Source: Cyclobacterium xiamenense
GTDB taxonomy: Bacteria > Bacteroidota > Bacteroidia > Cytophagales > Cyclobacteriaceae
NCBI RefSeq assembly: GCF_009467825.1
Contig: NZ_WIOK01000006.1
Coordinates: 124,001 to 188,000, forward strand
Length of the DNA stretch: 64,000 bases
Reading direction: 5' to 3'
How positions within the stretch are numbered: the stretch's first letter is position 1; each line of letters starts with the position of its first letter. The notes under the pieces are model-generated. The model was not told where the DNA came from. It ran no database searches and saw only the letters and a program-made list of their open reading frames with translations. Of the stretch, positions 1 through 9,368 are shown piece after piece. Position numbers and translations under genes: made by a program.

Positions 1-577
1 CAGCCGTGACCAGGTGCACGTTTTTCGTGGTATTGGGATGCCTGAAGCCACCAGTATCGGTCATGATGCCCGAGTAAAGGCACTCCGCAATGTCTTTATC
101 GATCAATTCCTTGTCACCTACCTTCACGATCAGGTCGTACAGGAGTTCGCAGGTAGCAGCTGCTTTGGTACTGCTAAAACAAAAATCCGCAAAATCGTCG
201 GGATCTTGGTGATGGTCGATGTTTACCATGTATGCATCCGCCTCCCGCACGGATTTTTCCATCCCTTGCAAGCGGCCGAGGTTTGAAAAATCAAGGCAAA
301 AGATAATATCCGCTTCCCGTATCAGTTCCCGGGCCCGTTCCACCTGCTGTGCGTCTTCATAATTTACCACGTGTTCGTTTCCTTTCATCCAGTGAAGAAA
401 AGAAGGGTAGTCCGACGGCGTGACCACCGTTACCTGGTGGTTTTTCTTTTGCAAATAAAGCGCGAGCGCCAGGGAGGATCCCAGGGCATCTGCGTCAGGT
501 TTATGATGGGTGGTGATGATAATTCTTTTGGACGAAGCGGATGAAATCTGTTCTTTAAATAGATCTAATTTCTGCAT
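1..577 (-). CDS. nrnA: DHH-family phosphoesterase (nanoRNase/pAp phosphatase), 3' part outside window
   Basis: The 192 visible residues are the N-terminal half of a DHH-family phosphoesterase. Proteins of this type degrade nanoRNA oligonucleotides and dephosphorylate pAp in the cytoplasm with Mn2+. The metal-binding signatures are visible: HHKPDADALG at residues 24-33, LDFSNLGR near 95-102 with the expected Asp, the DHH motif at 121-123 (IDHHQDPDD), and SGIMTDTGGFRH near 169-180. The usual length is about 330-340 residues, so the DHHA1 substrate-binding domain lies beyond base 1. The ATG at 577-575 follows an intergenic stretch shared with the divergent ndk. Function is assigned by family; a RecJ-like single-strand exonuclease is excluded by the compact N-terminus. 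Confidence 0.9.
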   Translation of the reverse strand, partial: MQKLDLFKEQISSASSKRIIITTHHKPDADALGSSLALALYLQKKNHQVTVVTPSDYPSFLHWMKGNEHVVNYEDAQQVERARELIREADIIFCLDFSNLGRLQGMEKSVREADAYMVNIDHHQDPDDFADFCFSSTKAAATCELLYDLIVKVGDKELIDKDIAECLYSGIMTDTGGFRHPNTTKNVHLVTA

Positions 578-759
578 GTGTAATAGTTGACTGCCGTATT
601 TTTCAAAAACACGGACGACAAAGTTCCACATAATTTTCTGAAATTCCCAATGGCATTTTCCATGGGCGCAGGCTGTTTCTGCGGAAATGGAACCTTTCCT
701 TCGGTCTTTTCAGGAAAAGGCGTAATTTTACGCCCAAATCAATCAATAGCAATTCATTT

Positions 760-1182
760 ATGGCTACCAACAGAACCTTTACCATGATCAAGCCGGATGC
801 CTTCGGCGCAGGAAATACCGGTGCAATTTTAGAAATGATCGAATCCGCAGGTTTTCGGATCATCGCCCTAAGAGCCACCCGCCTTAGCCCTGAACTTGCC
901 GGCCAATTTTACGAAGTACACAAAGAAAGACCCTTCTATGCCGATTTATGCCAATACATGTCCTCCGGACCTATCGTGGCCGCCATCCTGGAGAAAAGCA
1001 ATGCCGTAGCTGATTTCAGAAGCTTAATCGGAGCCACCAATCCGGAAAATGCTGCCGAAGGCACCATCCGGAAGCGCTTCGCCACCTCCCTGGAAGCCAA
1101 TGCAATCCACGGATCGGATTCCGACGAGAATGCCCTCATTGAAAGCAATTTTTTCTTTAGCGCTTTCGACCAAATAGGGTAA
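760..1182 (+). CDS. ndk: Nucleoside diphosphate kinase
   Basis: Transfers the gamma-phosphate between nucleoside tri- and diphosphates through a phosphohistidine, balancing NTP/dNTP pools in the cytoplasm. At 140 residues it matches the family's usual size. Visible are the N-terminal TFTMIKPDA segment (residues 7-14), the nucleotide-binding Arg and Thr in [10 protein letters not shown] (86-95), and the active-site NAIHGSDS with His117. It is divergent from nrnA with a 182-base gap and is followed by a 12-bp perfect hairpin, so it is probably monocistronic. Nothing is unusual. Confidence 0.97.
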   Translation: MATNRTFTMIKPDAFGAGNTGAILEMIESAGFRIIALRATRLSPELAGQFYEVHKERPFYADLCQYMSSGPIVAAILEKSNAVADFRSLIGATNPENAAEGTIRKRFATSLEANAIHGSDSDENALIESNFFFSAFDQIG

Positions 1183-1188
1183 ACCAAG

Positions 1189-1240
1189 CTCCCTTCCTTT
1201 TGCAGAACTAGCGAAAGGAAGGGAGAAATTTTAGGATTTT
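1189..1240 (+). terminator. Rho-independent-type hairpin after ndk
   Basis: A perfect 12-bp inverted repeat, 1189-1200 against 1214-1225 with a 13-base loop, starts 6 bases after the ndk stop. It is followed by AAATTTT and later T-rich sequence. The U-tract is interrupted, so termination strength is uncertain. Confidence 0.6.
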
Positions 1241-1328
1241 TTAACATTTACAGCCGGACCAACCGGTTTTTTTTACGCTGTTTTCGTTTTTTCCTATCTT
1301 GCATGCAGGCATTAACCCTGCAGTCTCC

Positions 1329-2702
1329 ATGAACTTAAAATCATTTCTTGCTTTCCTTCTGGCATTGCTCCCGCTATCCCTTCTCTACGGGCAGCAGCCC
1401 TTACCGCGTTTGCAGGTAGCTACCAACCAGCGCTTTTTGGTAACCGAAAACGGGGATCCTTTTTTTTGGATGGCGGATACTGCCTGGGAACTCTTTCACC
1501 GCTGCGACATGGAAGAAGCGGCGTATTACCTGAAAAAAAGAGCCGATCAGGGCTTTAACGTGGTTCAGGCCGTGGTATTGGCGGAAATTGACGGACTCGC
1601 CGATCCCAACCCCTATGGCGACCTACCGCTGGTAAACCTGGACCCCAACCAGCCCAACCCCGCCTACTTTGCCCACGTGGATGCTGTTTTGGAGATGGCC
1701 GCGGAGTTTGGGATGTACGTTGCCCTGCTACCTACCTGGGGAGATAAGGTGTTTACCAATTCCTGGGGCAAAGGGCCCGAGGTATTCACCGTCGAAAACG
1801 CCCGCTCTTTTGGGGCCTGGCTGGGAAACCGATACAAGAATGAATCCCACCTGATTTGGGTGCTGGGTGGAGACCGTAACCCTAGGAAAGGCAGTACGGA
1901 TGAAGCCATCTGGAGGGCCATGGCACAGGGGCTAACCGAGGGCATGGGTTCTGAGAGCCGCGCACTGATGAGCTTTCACCCGCAGCCGGCAGCCCCGGGC
2001 GGGTCCAGCAATTGGTTTCATCAGGACGAGTGGCTGGACTTCAACATGCACCAAACCGGGCATTGTGCGAATCAACCCACCTACCAAAAAATCCGCCACG
2101 ACTATCGCTTGCAGCCGGCCAAACCCACCCTGGATGCCGAACCGCTCTACGAAGACCATCCCAATTGCTTTAATGCCAAAGAGCTGGGGTACAGCGTCCC
2201 GGAAGACATTCGCCGCATCATGTACTGGAACGTATTTGCCGGGGCCTTTGGGCAGAGCTACGGCTGCCATGCCGTCTGGCAAATGTATACCCCGGAACGA
2301 GAAGGCATCAACGGCCCCTTGCGCCCCTGGAAAGAAGCACTGGACTTACCTATGGCCAATCAGGTCAAATACCTGAAAAACCTCATGCTCAGTCGGCCGT
2401 TTTTGAGCCGCATCCCGGCACAGGAGATGATCGTGGATCCACAAGAGGACGACGAACACCATGTCGTTGCTACCCGAGACAGTGAGGGAAGCTATGCCAT
2501 GGTCTACTTTCCAACCGGCAAAGTTATGGGCGTCGATACCCGCTCCTTGCGATCAAAAACCCTGAGAGCTACTTGGTACGATCCCAGGACCGGACACCAA
2601 ATCGCCGGCGGCCATATCAGCAGCGGTCCCGATTGTCGGATTCATCCCCCGGTTAGCGGGCAAGACTGGGTATTGATTTTAGATGCTACACCCCCGTTCT
2701 AA
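1329..2702 (+). CDS. DUF4038 / GH140-like glycoside hydrolase, secreted
   Basis: A secreted carbohydrate-active protein of about 457 residues. An in-frame ATG exists at 1299, but the ATG at 1329 begins a clean signal peptide (MNLKSFLAFLLALLPLSL ... GQQ), so 1329 is preferred. The (beta/alpha)8 DUF4038 domain shows the family's N-terminal FFWMADTAWELFHR signature and GGDRNP, and PTLDAEPLYED about 90 residues later. That Asp (near residue 181) and Glu (near 270) are the natural candidates for catalytic acid/base and nucleophile, by analogy with GH140 apiosidases. The last 90 residues resemble the small beta domain often called a putative collagen-binding domain. The true substrate is unknown; apiose-containing pectin is one possibility. 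It stands alone and converges on the UPF0104 gene. Confidence 0.8.
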   Translation: MNLKSFLAFLLALLPLSLLYGQQPLPRLQVATNQRFLVTENGDPFFWMADTAWELFHRCDMEEAAYYLKKRADQGFNVVQAVVLAEIDGLADPNPYGDLPLVNLDPNQPNPAYFAHVDAVLEMAAEFGMYVALLPTWGDKVFTNSWGKGPEVFTVENARSFGAWLGNRYKNESHLIWVLGGDRNPRKGSTDEAIWRAMAQGLTEGMGSESRALMSFHPQPAAPGGSSNWFHQDEWLDFNMHQTGHCANQPTYQKIRHDYRLQPAKPTLDAEPLYEDHPNCFNAKELGYSVPEDIRRIMYWNVFAGAFGQSYGCHAVWQMYTPEREGINGPLRPWKEALDLPMANQVKYLKNLMLSRPFLSRIPAQEMIVDPQEDDEHHVVATRDSEGSYAMVYFPTGKVMGVDTRSLRSKTLRATWYDPRTGHQIAGGHISSGPDCRIHPPVSGQDWVLILDATPPF

Positions 2703-2717
2703 GTACCCGTTGTCTTA

Positions 2718-3767
2718 TTACTTCTTACGAAAAAACACCTGCCGTATCCATCGGGGAAGGAACATCGCCCCCAGTAGCAGGTAAGGATAATAGGAGAACA
2801 TCCTCCACAGAATGCTGGTGACAAAGGTGTATCCAGTCAGGAATTCGTTGAAAAACTGGGCAAAGAAAAATTCCGCCGTGCCGCTACTGCCGGGAGTAGG
2901 ACTGATCATCATCACAATCCACATGATAATCTGCCGGGCAAATACCACCACGTGCTCAAACAAGGAGAGGCTCTCATAGGCCGAAATCAACGCGTTGAGC
3001 ATGAAATACCGGGAGGACCAAATAAAGATCGTCGTCCCAACAATTACCAACCAATACGTGAGATTTTTCCCCTTGAATTCTTTACTGGCCTCGATGATTT
3101 GATCCCCGTAGCCATTGGCTTGATACTTCCACTTTTTAAGCCATCTGATCGAAAATAATTTCAACAAAATCCACTTAAACACCCGGGGCCGGTAAAACAA
3201 CGCCAGGGCCATTAGCAGGGAGTACAAGGTATACAGCGTGTAGCTTACCCAAAACAGGTATTCCAGGCTGTTTCCAAGACGCATTTCCAGTATGCGGCTT
3301 TCCGGAAAAATATAGCCTTGCGCCAAATAGAGAATTATTGGAGCGCCCAAGACAAAAAACAAATTGTCCATGATGGCTGTCAGCATGGTAAAAGCCAGCG
3401 CCTTGCCCAGGGGAATTCCCTCTTTGTGCAAGATAAACACCGCAACTGCGGTTCCGCCTACGATGGAGGGGGTGACAGCAGAGGCAAATTCCCAAAGGAT
3501 AATCACATAAATGGCCCTTCCCCAGGTCAGGTGCTTATCGGTAATTTCCCGAATCCTGAACACGTAACCGGCATCCCGCATCACGATAAACACCAACGCC
3601 AACAATAAGGACCAAATGGAGGCATCAAAGACTCCCCGCAATGTTTGGGCATTAACGGTTGGGTCCATGTAAAACATAAAGAACACGATCCCGATCCCGA
3701 TCAATACAGGAACCCAAACCTTATTCGGATTTAAGGTTTTAAAAATTTCCCTATTGTCTAATTTCAT
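2718..3767 (-). CDS. UPF0104 / lysylphosphatidylglycerol synthase-type membrane protein
   Basis: A 349-residue polytopic inner-membrane protein with about eight hydrophobic segments. The central TPSIVGGTAVAVFIL and the late MMISPTPGSSGTAEFFF segments are typical of the UPF0104/YbhN family, the flippase-like transmembrane part of MprF without its catalytic domain. A role in lipid flipping or envelope lipid handling is family inference only. Its ATG overlaps the scpA stop by 4 bases (ATGA), so it is translationally coupled as the second gene of that operon. No aminoacyl-transferase domain is present. Confidence 0.82.
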   Translation of the reverse strand: MKLDNREIFKTLNPNKVWVPVLIGIGIVFFMFYMDPTVNAQTLRGVFDASIWSLLLALVFIVMRDAGYVFRIREITDKHLTWGRAIYVIILWEFASAVTPSIVGGTAVAVFILHKEGIPLGKALAFTMLTAIMDNLFFVLGAPIILYLAQGYIFPESRILEMRLGNSLEYLFWVSYTLYTLYSLLMALALFYRPRVFKWILLKLFSIRWLKKWKYQANGYGDQIIEASKEFKGKNLTYWLVIVGTTIFIWSSRYFMLNALISAYESLSLFEHVVVFARQIIMWIVMMISPTPGSSGTAEFFFAQFFNEFLTGYTFVTSILWRMFSYYPYLLLGAMFLPRWIRQVFFRKK

Positions 3768-4519
3768 AAGTTTTCTACAGGTATCGCATCCAGTTTTTCA
3801 ACCCAAAAATTATTAAATCCCTCCCCTATTTTGATGGTGACCAATGCGAGTTGAAGTAGCTCCAAGATGGCCAAAAAGGTATAAATCACGAAGATTTTAT
3901 CCGGCTTGAACTGGATAAACTCAGAAAACGGTATGCGCGGCTTTTCGTTTAGTCGGTCCAGTACCAGGGTTTTTTGCTGTTCGATGGTATAGGGATACTG
4001 AATGACCGTATGCTTGGTTTCATCACTCCGATGCGCGTACTTGGTCAGTACCTTTTGGTAAACGGTTAGCAGCCGGTACAGATCCAGGTCTTGTAGCTCA
4101 GCATCTACCTGATCCGCGGGCGTCAATTGTTTTAATTCAGCGAGTACATTACCTCTGGCAAATTTACTCATCCGCTGACCTTCCATCTCCGCAAGTTCTC
4201 CAATCACCGATTTGTACTTCTTGTATTCCAGCAAATGCCGGATCAATTCTTCCCGGGGATCGATTTCCTCTCCTTCGGCATTCAACTCGGGCCGGGGAAG
4301 GAGCATTTTTGACTTGATCTTCATTAGCGTGGCGGCAAACAGAATGAATTCGCTTGCCACCTCAATCTCCATTTTCTCCAACTGGTGAATGTAGTCGAGA
4401 AAATCACGGGTAATTTTAGAAATGGGAATGTCGTAAATGTCCAGCTCGTCTCTTTCGATGAAAAAGAGCATCAGGTCAAATGGCCCCTCGAATAAAGGTA
4501 ATTTGATTTCAAAACTCAC
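3764..4519 (-). CDS. scpA: Segregation and condensation protein A (kleisin)
   Basis: The 251-residue kleisin subunit of the bacterial SMC-ScpAB complex, which compacts and segregates the chromosome. The N-terminus carries the diagnostic pattern LFEGPFDLMLFFIERDELDI followed by the segment ASEFILFAATLMKIKSKMLLP (near 57-77), which binds the SMC neck. The C-terminal winged-helix ends in VTIKIGEGFNNFWVE. No scpB is in this window. It is divergent from dxs across 182 bases and leads a two-gene unit with the UPF0104 gene. Start ATG at 4519; there is no competing start. Confidence 0.95.
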   Translation of the reverse strand: MSFEIKLPLFEGPFDLMLFFIERDELDIYDIPISKITRDFLDYIHQLEKMEIEVASEFILFAATLMKIKSKMLLPRPELNAEGEEIDPREELIRHLLEYKKYKSVIGELAEMEGQRMSKFARGNVLAELKQLTPADQVDAELQDLDLYRLLTVYQKVLTKYAHRSDETKHTVIQYPYTIEQQKTLVLDRLNEKPRIPFSEFIQFKPDKIFVIYTFLAILELLQLALVTIKIGEGFNNFWVEKLDAIPVENL

Positions 4520-4701
4520 TGGATACGATTATTTTTTGTTATTTTTGTATTTCTTATTGTGATCAAAGATATCATATATCTTTTTAAATCAATAGGCATC
4601 TGAATAATTTCCCTCAAGCCCGTGAGGTTTGAATAAATGGTGGTACTTGTAAACATTCTACAGCCGCCGGGGTTATAAATTTTTGAAAAGAAAATTGGCA
4701 T

Positions 4702-6627
4702 ATGCAAGTAGAACCTGGAAAATTACTCAGGGAAATCCAAAGTCCGGACGACCTCAAAAACTTCAGCAAAGACCAATTGGTTCAAATCTGTGATGAATTG
4801 AGGCAATTTATCATCGATCATGTCTCCGTTTTTGGGGGGCATTTTGGTGCCGGTCTGGGCGTGGTAGAATTGACAGTCGCCTTGCATTATGTGTTACATA
4901 CACCAGACGATCAGTTGATCTGGGACGTGGGGCATCAGGCCTACGGACATAAAATCCTTACCGGTAGAAGAGAATCGTTTCATACCAATCGTCTCTACAA
5001 AGGCCTATCCGGTTTTCCGAAACGAAAAGAAAGCCCCTACGATGCCTTTGGTGTGGGGCATTCCAGCACCTCGATCTCAGCCGCTTTGGGAATGGCCATG
5101 GCCTCCAAATACAAAGGAGCCGACAAGCGTCAGCACGTGGCCGTGATCGGAGACGGGGCCATGACGGGTGGGATGGCTTTCGAAGCCATGAATCACGCGG
5201 GTGTATCCGACACGAACCTGCTAATCATCCTGAATGACAACTGCATGTCCATCGACCCCAACGTGGGGGCATTGAAGGACTACTTAACCGATATCACCAC
5301 CTCCCACACCTACAACAAAGTCCGGGACGAAGTCTGGAGCCTGCTGGGCAAGATCAGCAAGTTTGGCTTCAGCGCGCAAGAGGTGGTCTCCAAGGTAGAA
5401 GGCGCCATTAAATCGACACTGCTCAAACAAAGCAATTTATTTGAATCCCTGAACCTCCGGTATTTCGGACCGGTGGACGGACACGATGTCAATCACCTGG
5501 TAGAGATCCTGAATGATCTGAAAGACATACCGGGACCAAAAATTCTGCATTGCATTACCGTGAAAGGGAAGGGTTTTGCGCCCGCGGAAAAAGACCAGAC
5601 CAAATGGCATGCCCCCGGAAAATTTGATAAAATCACCGGAGAAATTGCCAAAAAAATACCCACCAGTCCCCAAGCCCCAAAATACCAGGATGTATTTGGA
5701 CACACGCTGGTAGAACTCGCCGGGGAAAATGAAAAAATTGTAGGCGTCACTCCCGCCATGCCTTCCGGTTCTTCCATGAACCTGATGATGAAGGCCTATC
5801 CGGAAAGGTCTTTTGATGTCGGCATCGCCGAACAGCATGCCGTAACCTTTTCGGCCGGGTTGGCGACACAAGGGCTAACGCCGTTCTGCAATATATACAG
5901 TACCTTCATGCAACGGGCTTACGATCAGGTGATCCACGACGTTTGCCTGCAGGATTTGCCGGTGGTATTTTGCCTGGACCGGGCCGGTTTTGCCGGAGCC
6001 GATGGGCCCACGCACCACGGTGCCTACGATTTGGCTTTTTTCAGGTGTTTGCCCAACCTGGTGGTGAGTGCGCCCATGAACGAAGAGGAGCTCCGAAACC
6101 TTATGTTTTCGGCCTCCGAGCACAACGGCCCCTATTCCATCCGGTATCCGAGGGGGCAGGGCGTAATGCCCGACTGGAAGCAACCGCTCCGGAAAATTCC
6201 TACCGGTCAAGGTAGAATCGTGAGGGAAGGAAAAGACCTGGCCCTTTTGAGCATTGGCCACATAGGCAATTACGCCGTTGAGGCAGCAGCAAAACTCCAG
6301 GCCAAAGGCATCGATATGGCACATTACGACATGCGATTTGTCAAGCCTTTGGACGAGGCCCTGCTTCATGAGGTTTTTAGTAAATTCGACAAGGTGATTA
6401 CCATCGAAGACGGCTGTTTGATGGGAGGATTTGGCAGCGCCGTTCTGGAATGGATGGTGGACCACGGCTACCAGGCCAGAGTAAAAAGACTGGGAATACC
6501 TGATGACGTCATTGAGCACGGAGAGCAAATTGAGTTGCATCGCGAGTGTGGGTTTGACCCCGATGGCATTATCGCCGCTGCAAAGGAAATGCTCGGAACG
6601 ACCGTTTCGGAAAATTTGAAGTACTAG
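4702..6627 (+). CDS. dxs: 1-deoxy-D-xylulose-5-phosphate synthase
   Basis: The TPP-dependent first enzyme of the MEP isoprenoid pathway; it condenses pyruvate and glyceraldehyde 3-phosphate. The 641 residues match the family. Key sites are visible: DVGHQAYGHKILTGR (near 74-88), the TPP-binding GDGAMTGGMAFEAMNHAG (near 149-166), GPVDGHD, and the transketolase pyrimidine-domain VGIAEQHAV whose Glu activates TPP. The C-terminal domain has LMGGFGSAVLEW. It supplies isoprenoids such as quinones, carotenoids and any substrate of the UbiA enzyme at 56 kb. It is a single gene; no hairpin terminator is evident in the 266 bases after it. Confidence 0.98.
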   Translation: MQVEPGKLLREIQSPDDLKNFSKDQLVQICDELRQFIIDHVSVFGGHFGAGLGVVELTVALHYVLHTPDDQLIWDVGHQAYGHKILTGRRESFHTNRLYKGLSGFPKRKESPYDAFGVGHSSTSISAALGMAMASKYKGADKRQHVAVIGDGAMTGGMAFEAMNHAGVSDTNLLIILNDNCMSIDPNVGALKDYLTDITTSHTYNKVRDEVWSLLGKISKFGFSAQEVVSKVEGAIKSTLLKQSNLFESLNLRYFGPVDGHDVNHLVEILNDLKDIPGPKILHCITVKGKGFAPAEKDQTKWHAPGKFDKITGEIAKKIPTSPQAPKYQDVFGHTLVELAGENEKIVGVTPAMPSGSSMNLMMKAYPERSFDVGIAEQHAVTFSAGLATQGLTPFCNIYSTFMQRAYDQVIHDVCLQDLPVVFCLDRAGFAGADGPTHHGAYDLAFFRCLPNLVVSAPMNEEELRNLMFSASEHNGPYSIRYPRGQGVMPDWKQPLRKIPTGQGRIVREGKDLALLSIGHIGNYAVEAAAKLQAKGIDMAHYDMRFVKPLDEALLHEVFSKFDKVITIEDGCLMGGFGSAVLEWMVDHGYQARVKRLGIPDDVIEHGEQIELHRECGFDPDGIIAAAKEMLGTTVSENLKY

Positions 6628-6893
6628 AACATTGATTATCTGTCCCGGAAATCGGATGTTACATTGAAAAGAAGCTATTAATTGTCAGCCTATTTCTGTC
6701 CCATAGGCCACAATGATATTATCATGGTACTAATTAATTTTTTCAAGGCTATGAACCTGAGTTCGATTCTAAATAAGGTTTGCTTCGACATATAATTACT
6801 ATTATTATAAAACGATAGGCTATATAATTCGTAAAGTTTTCTAGTCGAAGTCAGGTTTTTAAAAATCGGAGACAACGTGCTAAAAACCTGAAC

Positions 6894-7496
6894 TTACAAC
6901 TCCCCAAATACCTCCTCCAGATCCAGGACAAAACCTGAAAGAACCTGAGACTCGACTTCGTCTCCCATTGTAAATAAACGGGAAGGTCGGTATTTTCCAG
7001 CTTCCAGGGTATAGATCAGCAAGGTACGTTCGTCGGGATGAATGACCCAATATTCCTTTACACCAGTGGCTTCGTACACCTCATATTTCACTTGCAACTC
7101 TTTCTTATTATTTCCAGGCGACAGAATCTCCACAATCAGGTCCGGAGCACCTACGCAGCCCAGCTCATCCAGCTTCTCCGGATCGCATACCACACACAGG
7201 TCCGGCTGTACTACGGTATCGATGTCTGCATGCTTTCTGGAAGAAACCGGAAGGCGCACATCAAAGGGGGCGGTATACACCCTACAGCTTCCTCCTTTTA
7301 AAAACCCGTGAATTCTCGTAACCAAGGCTACTGTAAGTCCCTGGTGGATTCTACGAGGAGCTGCGGCCGCTTGCCGGAATACTTTTCCCCGGATCAACTC
7401 CACCATGTCCTCCAGCTGCCAGGTAAGATAATCCGCATAGGAATAGCGCCCATAGGCGGAAAACGGTTCTTTGACTTTATCTTGCGGCTTTTCCAT
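6894..7496 (-). CDS. Uma2-family (DUF820) endonuclease-like protein
   Basis: A 200-residue protein of the Uma2/DUF820 family, which has a PD-(D/E)XK nuclease fold. The core is visible in the second half: VQPDLCVVCD, GAPDLIVEILSPGN, then KYEVYEATGVKEYWVIHP, which together give the D...E-x-K type catalytic set. Uma2 genes occur as multicopy solitary genes in many bacteria; their target and role are unknown. It has no partner gene and lies directly beside the tandem repeat array at 7616-8120, which suggests a locus prone to rearrangement. Confidence 0.85.
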   Translation of the reverse strand: MEKPQDKVKEPFSAYGRYSYADYLTWQLEDMVELIRGKVFRQAAAAPRRIHQGLTVALVTRIHGFLKGGSCRVYTAPFDVRLPVSSRKHADIDTVVQPDLCVVCDPEKLDELGCVGAPDLIVEILSPGNNKKELQVKYEVYEATGVKEYWVIHPDERTLLIYTLEAGKYRPSRLFTMGDEVESQVLSGFVLDLEEVFGEL

Positions 7497-7596
7497 ATAT
7501 TTTGCAAACCAAAAATGATTGCTAAAGATACTAAGATTTGGGCAAAGGTGCCAAGGTTAATCATCCAGATAAGGTACTCGAAGGCACACAATTCCT

Positions 7597-8120
7597 CCTA
7601 TCTTCATTGTATTTTTTAACCACATAGTTACATAGTTCACATAGAGGGCTTCCCTCAGAATGAGGACCCCTCAACAAATTCCAGGTTTTGCTGTAAAAAA
7701 CTATGTGCGCTATGTGGTTAATTTTTTCCCTTGCTGGAAATTCAGAAATAATGGATATCCCTTCGAGGTATCTTCGTGGCATTTTTTTAACCACATAGTC
7801 ACAATAATTTACAGGGAGTTTCATTCAGAATGAGGACCCCTCAGCAAATTCCAGGCTTTGCTATAAAAAACTATGTGTCCTATGTGCGCTATCTGGTTAA
7901 TTTTTTCCCTTGCTGGAAATTCAGAAATAATGGATATCCCTTCGAGGTATCTTCGTGGTATTTTTTTAACCACATAGTTACATAGTTCACATAGAGGGCT
8001 TCCCTCAGAATTAGGACCCCTCAGCAAATTCCAGGTTTGTGTCGCTACAAAACTATGTGCCCTATGTGCGCTACGTGGTAAAACCCTTCCATGCTGGAGA
8101 TTCATGAAAATTGGATGTCC
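7597..8120. repeat. Three tandem units with inverted-repeat ends (MITE/REP-like)
   Basis: Three units begin at about 7616, 7787 and 7966 (unit lengths about 171, 179 and 155). Each starts with TTAACCACATAG and carries its reverse complement CTATGTGGTTAA about 95 bases later. The pair is perfect in unit 1 (7616-7627 with 7710-7721), has one mismatch in unit 2 and is decayed in unit 3. Between palindromes lies an 80-base linker; the copies after units 1 and 2 differ at about one position, so that duplication is recent. A fragment resembling the linker's end (7597-7616) precedes unit 1, hinting at a lost fourth unit. Reading frames inside it are by-products of the repetition. It fills most of the gene-free gap between the Uma2 and GH5 genes. 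Confidence 0.85.
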
Positions 8121-8213
8121 ATTAAAAAGGATCACTGGTTTTTTGGCATTAATTTTTTATTTTGGCTACTGGTAATTCAATACCTAATGTAAACCAGATA
8201 ACCTGTTAAGCCC

Positions 8214-9368
8214 ATGCTACCACACTCCAATTCCAGAAGAGATTTTCTCAAAAAGTCCGCGCTCCTCACCGCAGGGATAGGACTCTCCCTTCAGCAAAGC
8301 AGCATCGCAGCAACCAGGGTAAAAAACCAATTACCCCGCTGGCGGGGGTTTAATTTGCTGGATTTTTTTAACCCGGATCCGGATAAGGGACGCAAAAGTA
8401 AAGACGATTATTTCAAATGGATGGCGGATTGGGGATTTGACTTTGTACGCATTCCCATATCCTACCCCAGTTACCTGGATTTTGACCGCAGCAAACCCAT
8501 TACTCCAGAAGAAGTGATGCAATTTGATGAACGCAGGCTGCAGGAAATTGACTCCCTGATCGACAAGTGCCACGAGCAGAAGTTACACGTCAGCCTGAAC
8601 CTACACCGTGCACCGGGCTTCTGCATCAATGCGGGTTTTCAGGAACCCTATAATCTCTGGGAAGACGCGGAAGCACTGGATGCTTTCTGCGCCCACTGGG
8701 AAATGTGGTCCAGGCGTTATAAAAATATTTCCTCCAAAAAATTGAGTTTCGATCTGGTCAATGAGCCCTTTAAACGGGATAATCCCAATGATCAGCACTC
8801 TCCCGGAGGGCCGGTACCGGTAGAAGAATACCGGAAAGTGGCTCAGGCAGCCCTGGATACCATCAAATCCGTCAAAAAAAACCGACTCGTCATTGCCGAT
8901 GGAAATGGGGGCGGCGGCATAGCGGTACCCGAACTGGCAGACCTGGACCTGCACCAGAGTTGCCGCGGTTATTTTCCCATGCACATTTCCCATCACAAGG
9001 CGTCCTGGGTATATAAGGATCCCGATAGCCTGAAAGAGCCGGTTTGGCCCGGCATGCACAATGAAAAATACTACAGCCGGGAGGATTTGGAAAAACATTA
9101 CGCCCCCTGGATATCGTTGCTGGAACAAGGGGTAGGTGTCCATTGTGGGGAATTGGGCTGCTATAATAAAACGCCCCACGAGGTGTTTTTATCCTGGTTT
9201 GAGGATATATTGGATATTCAGCATGCACACGGCATTGGCTTTGGCCTTTGGGAGTTTTCGGGTACTTTTGGGGTGTTAAACTCCGGCAGAGAAGATGTGG
9301 CGTACGAGGATTGGCACGGAGAAAAACTGGACCGCAAACTCTTAAACCTCTTGATCAAATATGCCTGA
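8214..9368 (+). CDS. Glycoside hydrolase family 5 (cellulase-like), Tat-exported
   Basis: A 384-residue (beta/alpha)8 endo-glycosidase. The N-terminus SRRDFLKKSALLTAGIGLS is a twin-arginine signal, so it is exported folded. GH5 landmarks are present: RIPISYP, the acid/base glutamate in DLVNEPF (Glu184), HISHHKASW, and the nucleophile in HCGELGCY (Glu313), followed by GFGLWEFSGTFG. Endo-beta-glucanase or mannanase activity is likely, but the subfamily cannot be set by eye. Its end overlaps the next gene's start by 8 bases, so the two form an operon. It begins about 90 bases after the tandem repeat array. Confidence 0.9.
   Translation: MLPHSNSRRDFLKKSALLTAGIGLSLQQSSIAATRVKNQLPRWRGFNLLDFFNPDPDKGRKSKDDYFKWMADWGFDFVRIPISYPSYLDFDRSKPITPEEVMQFDERRLQEIDSLIDKCHEQKLHVSLNLHRAPGFCINAGFQEPYNLWEDAEALDAFCAHWEMWSRRYKNISSKKLSFDLVNEPFKRDNPNDQHSPGGPVPVEEYRKVAQAALDTIKSVKKNRLVIADGNGGGGIAVPELADLDLHQSCRGYFPMHISHHKASWVYKDPDSLKEPVWPGMHNEKYYSREDLEKHYAPWISLLEQGVGVHCGELGCYNKTPHEVFLSWFEDILDIQHAHGIGFGLWEFSGTFGVLNSGREDVAYEDWHGEKLDRKLLNLLIKYA

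Noticed and set aside
7561-8135. Two overlapping minus-strand ORFs in the repeat array
   Set aside because: They read through the tandem units and repeat the same peptide pieces, so they are products of the repetition rather than genes.
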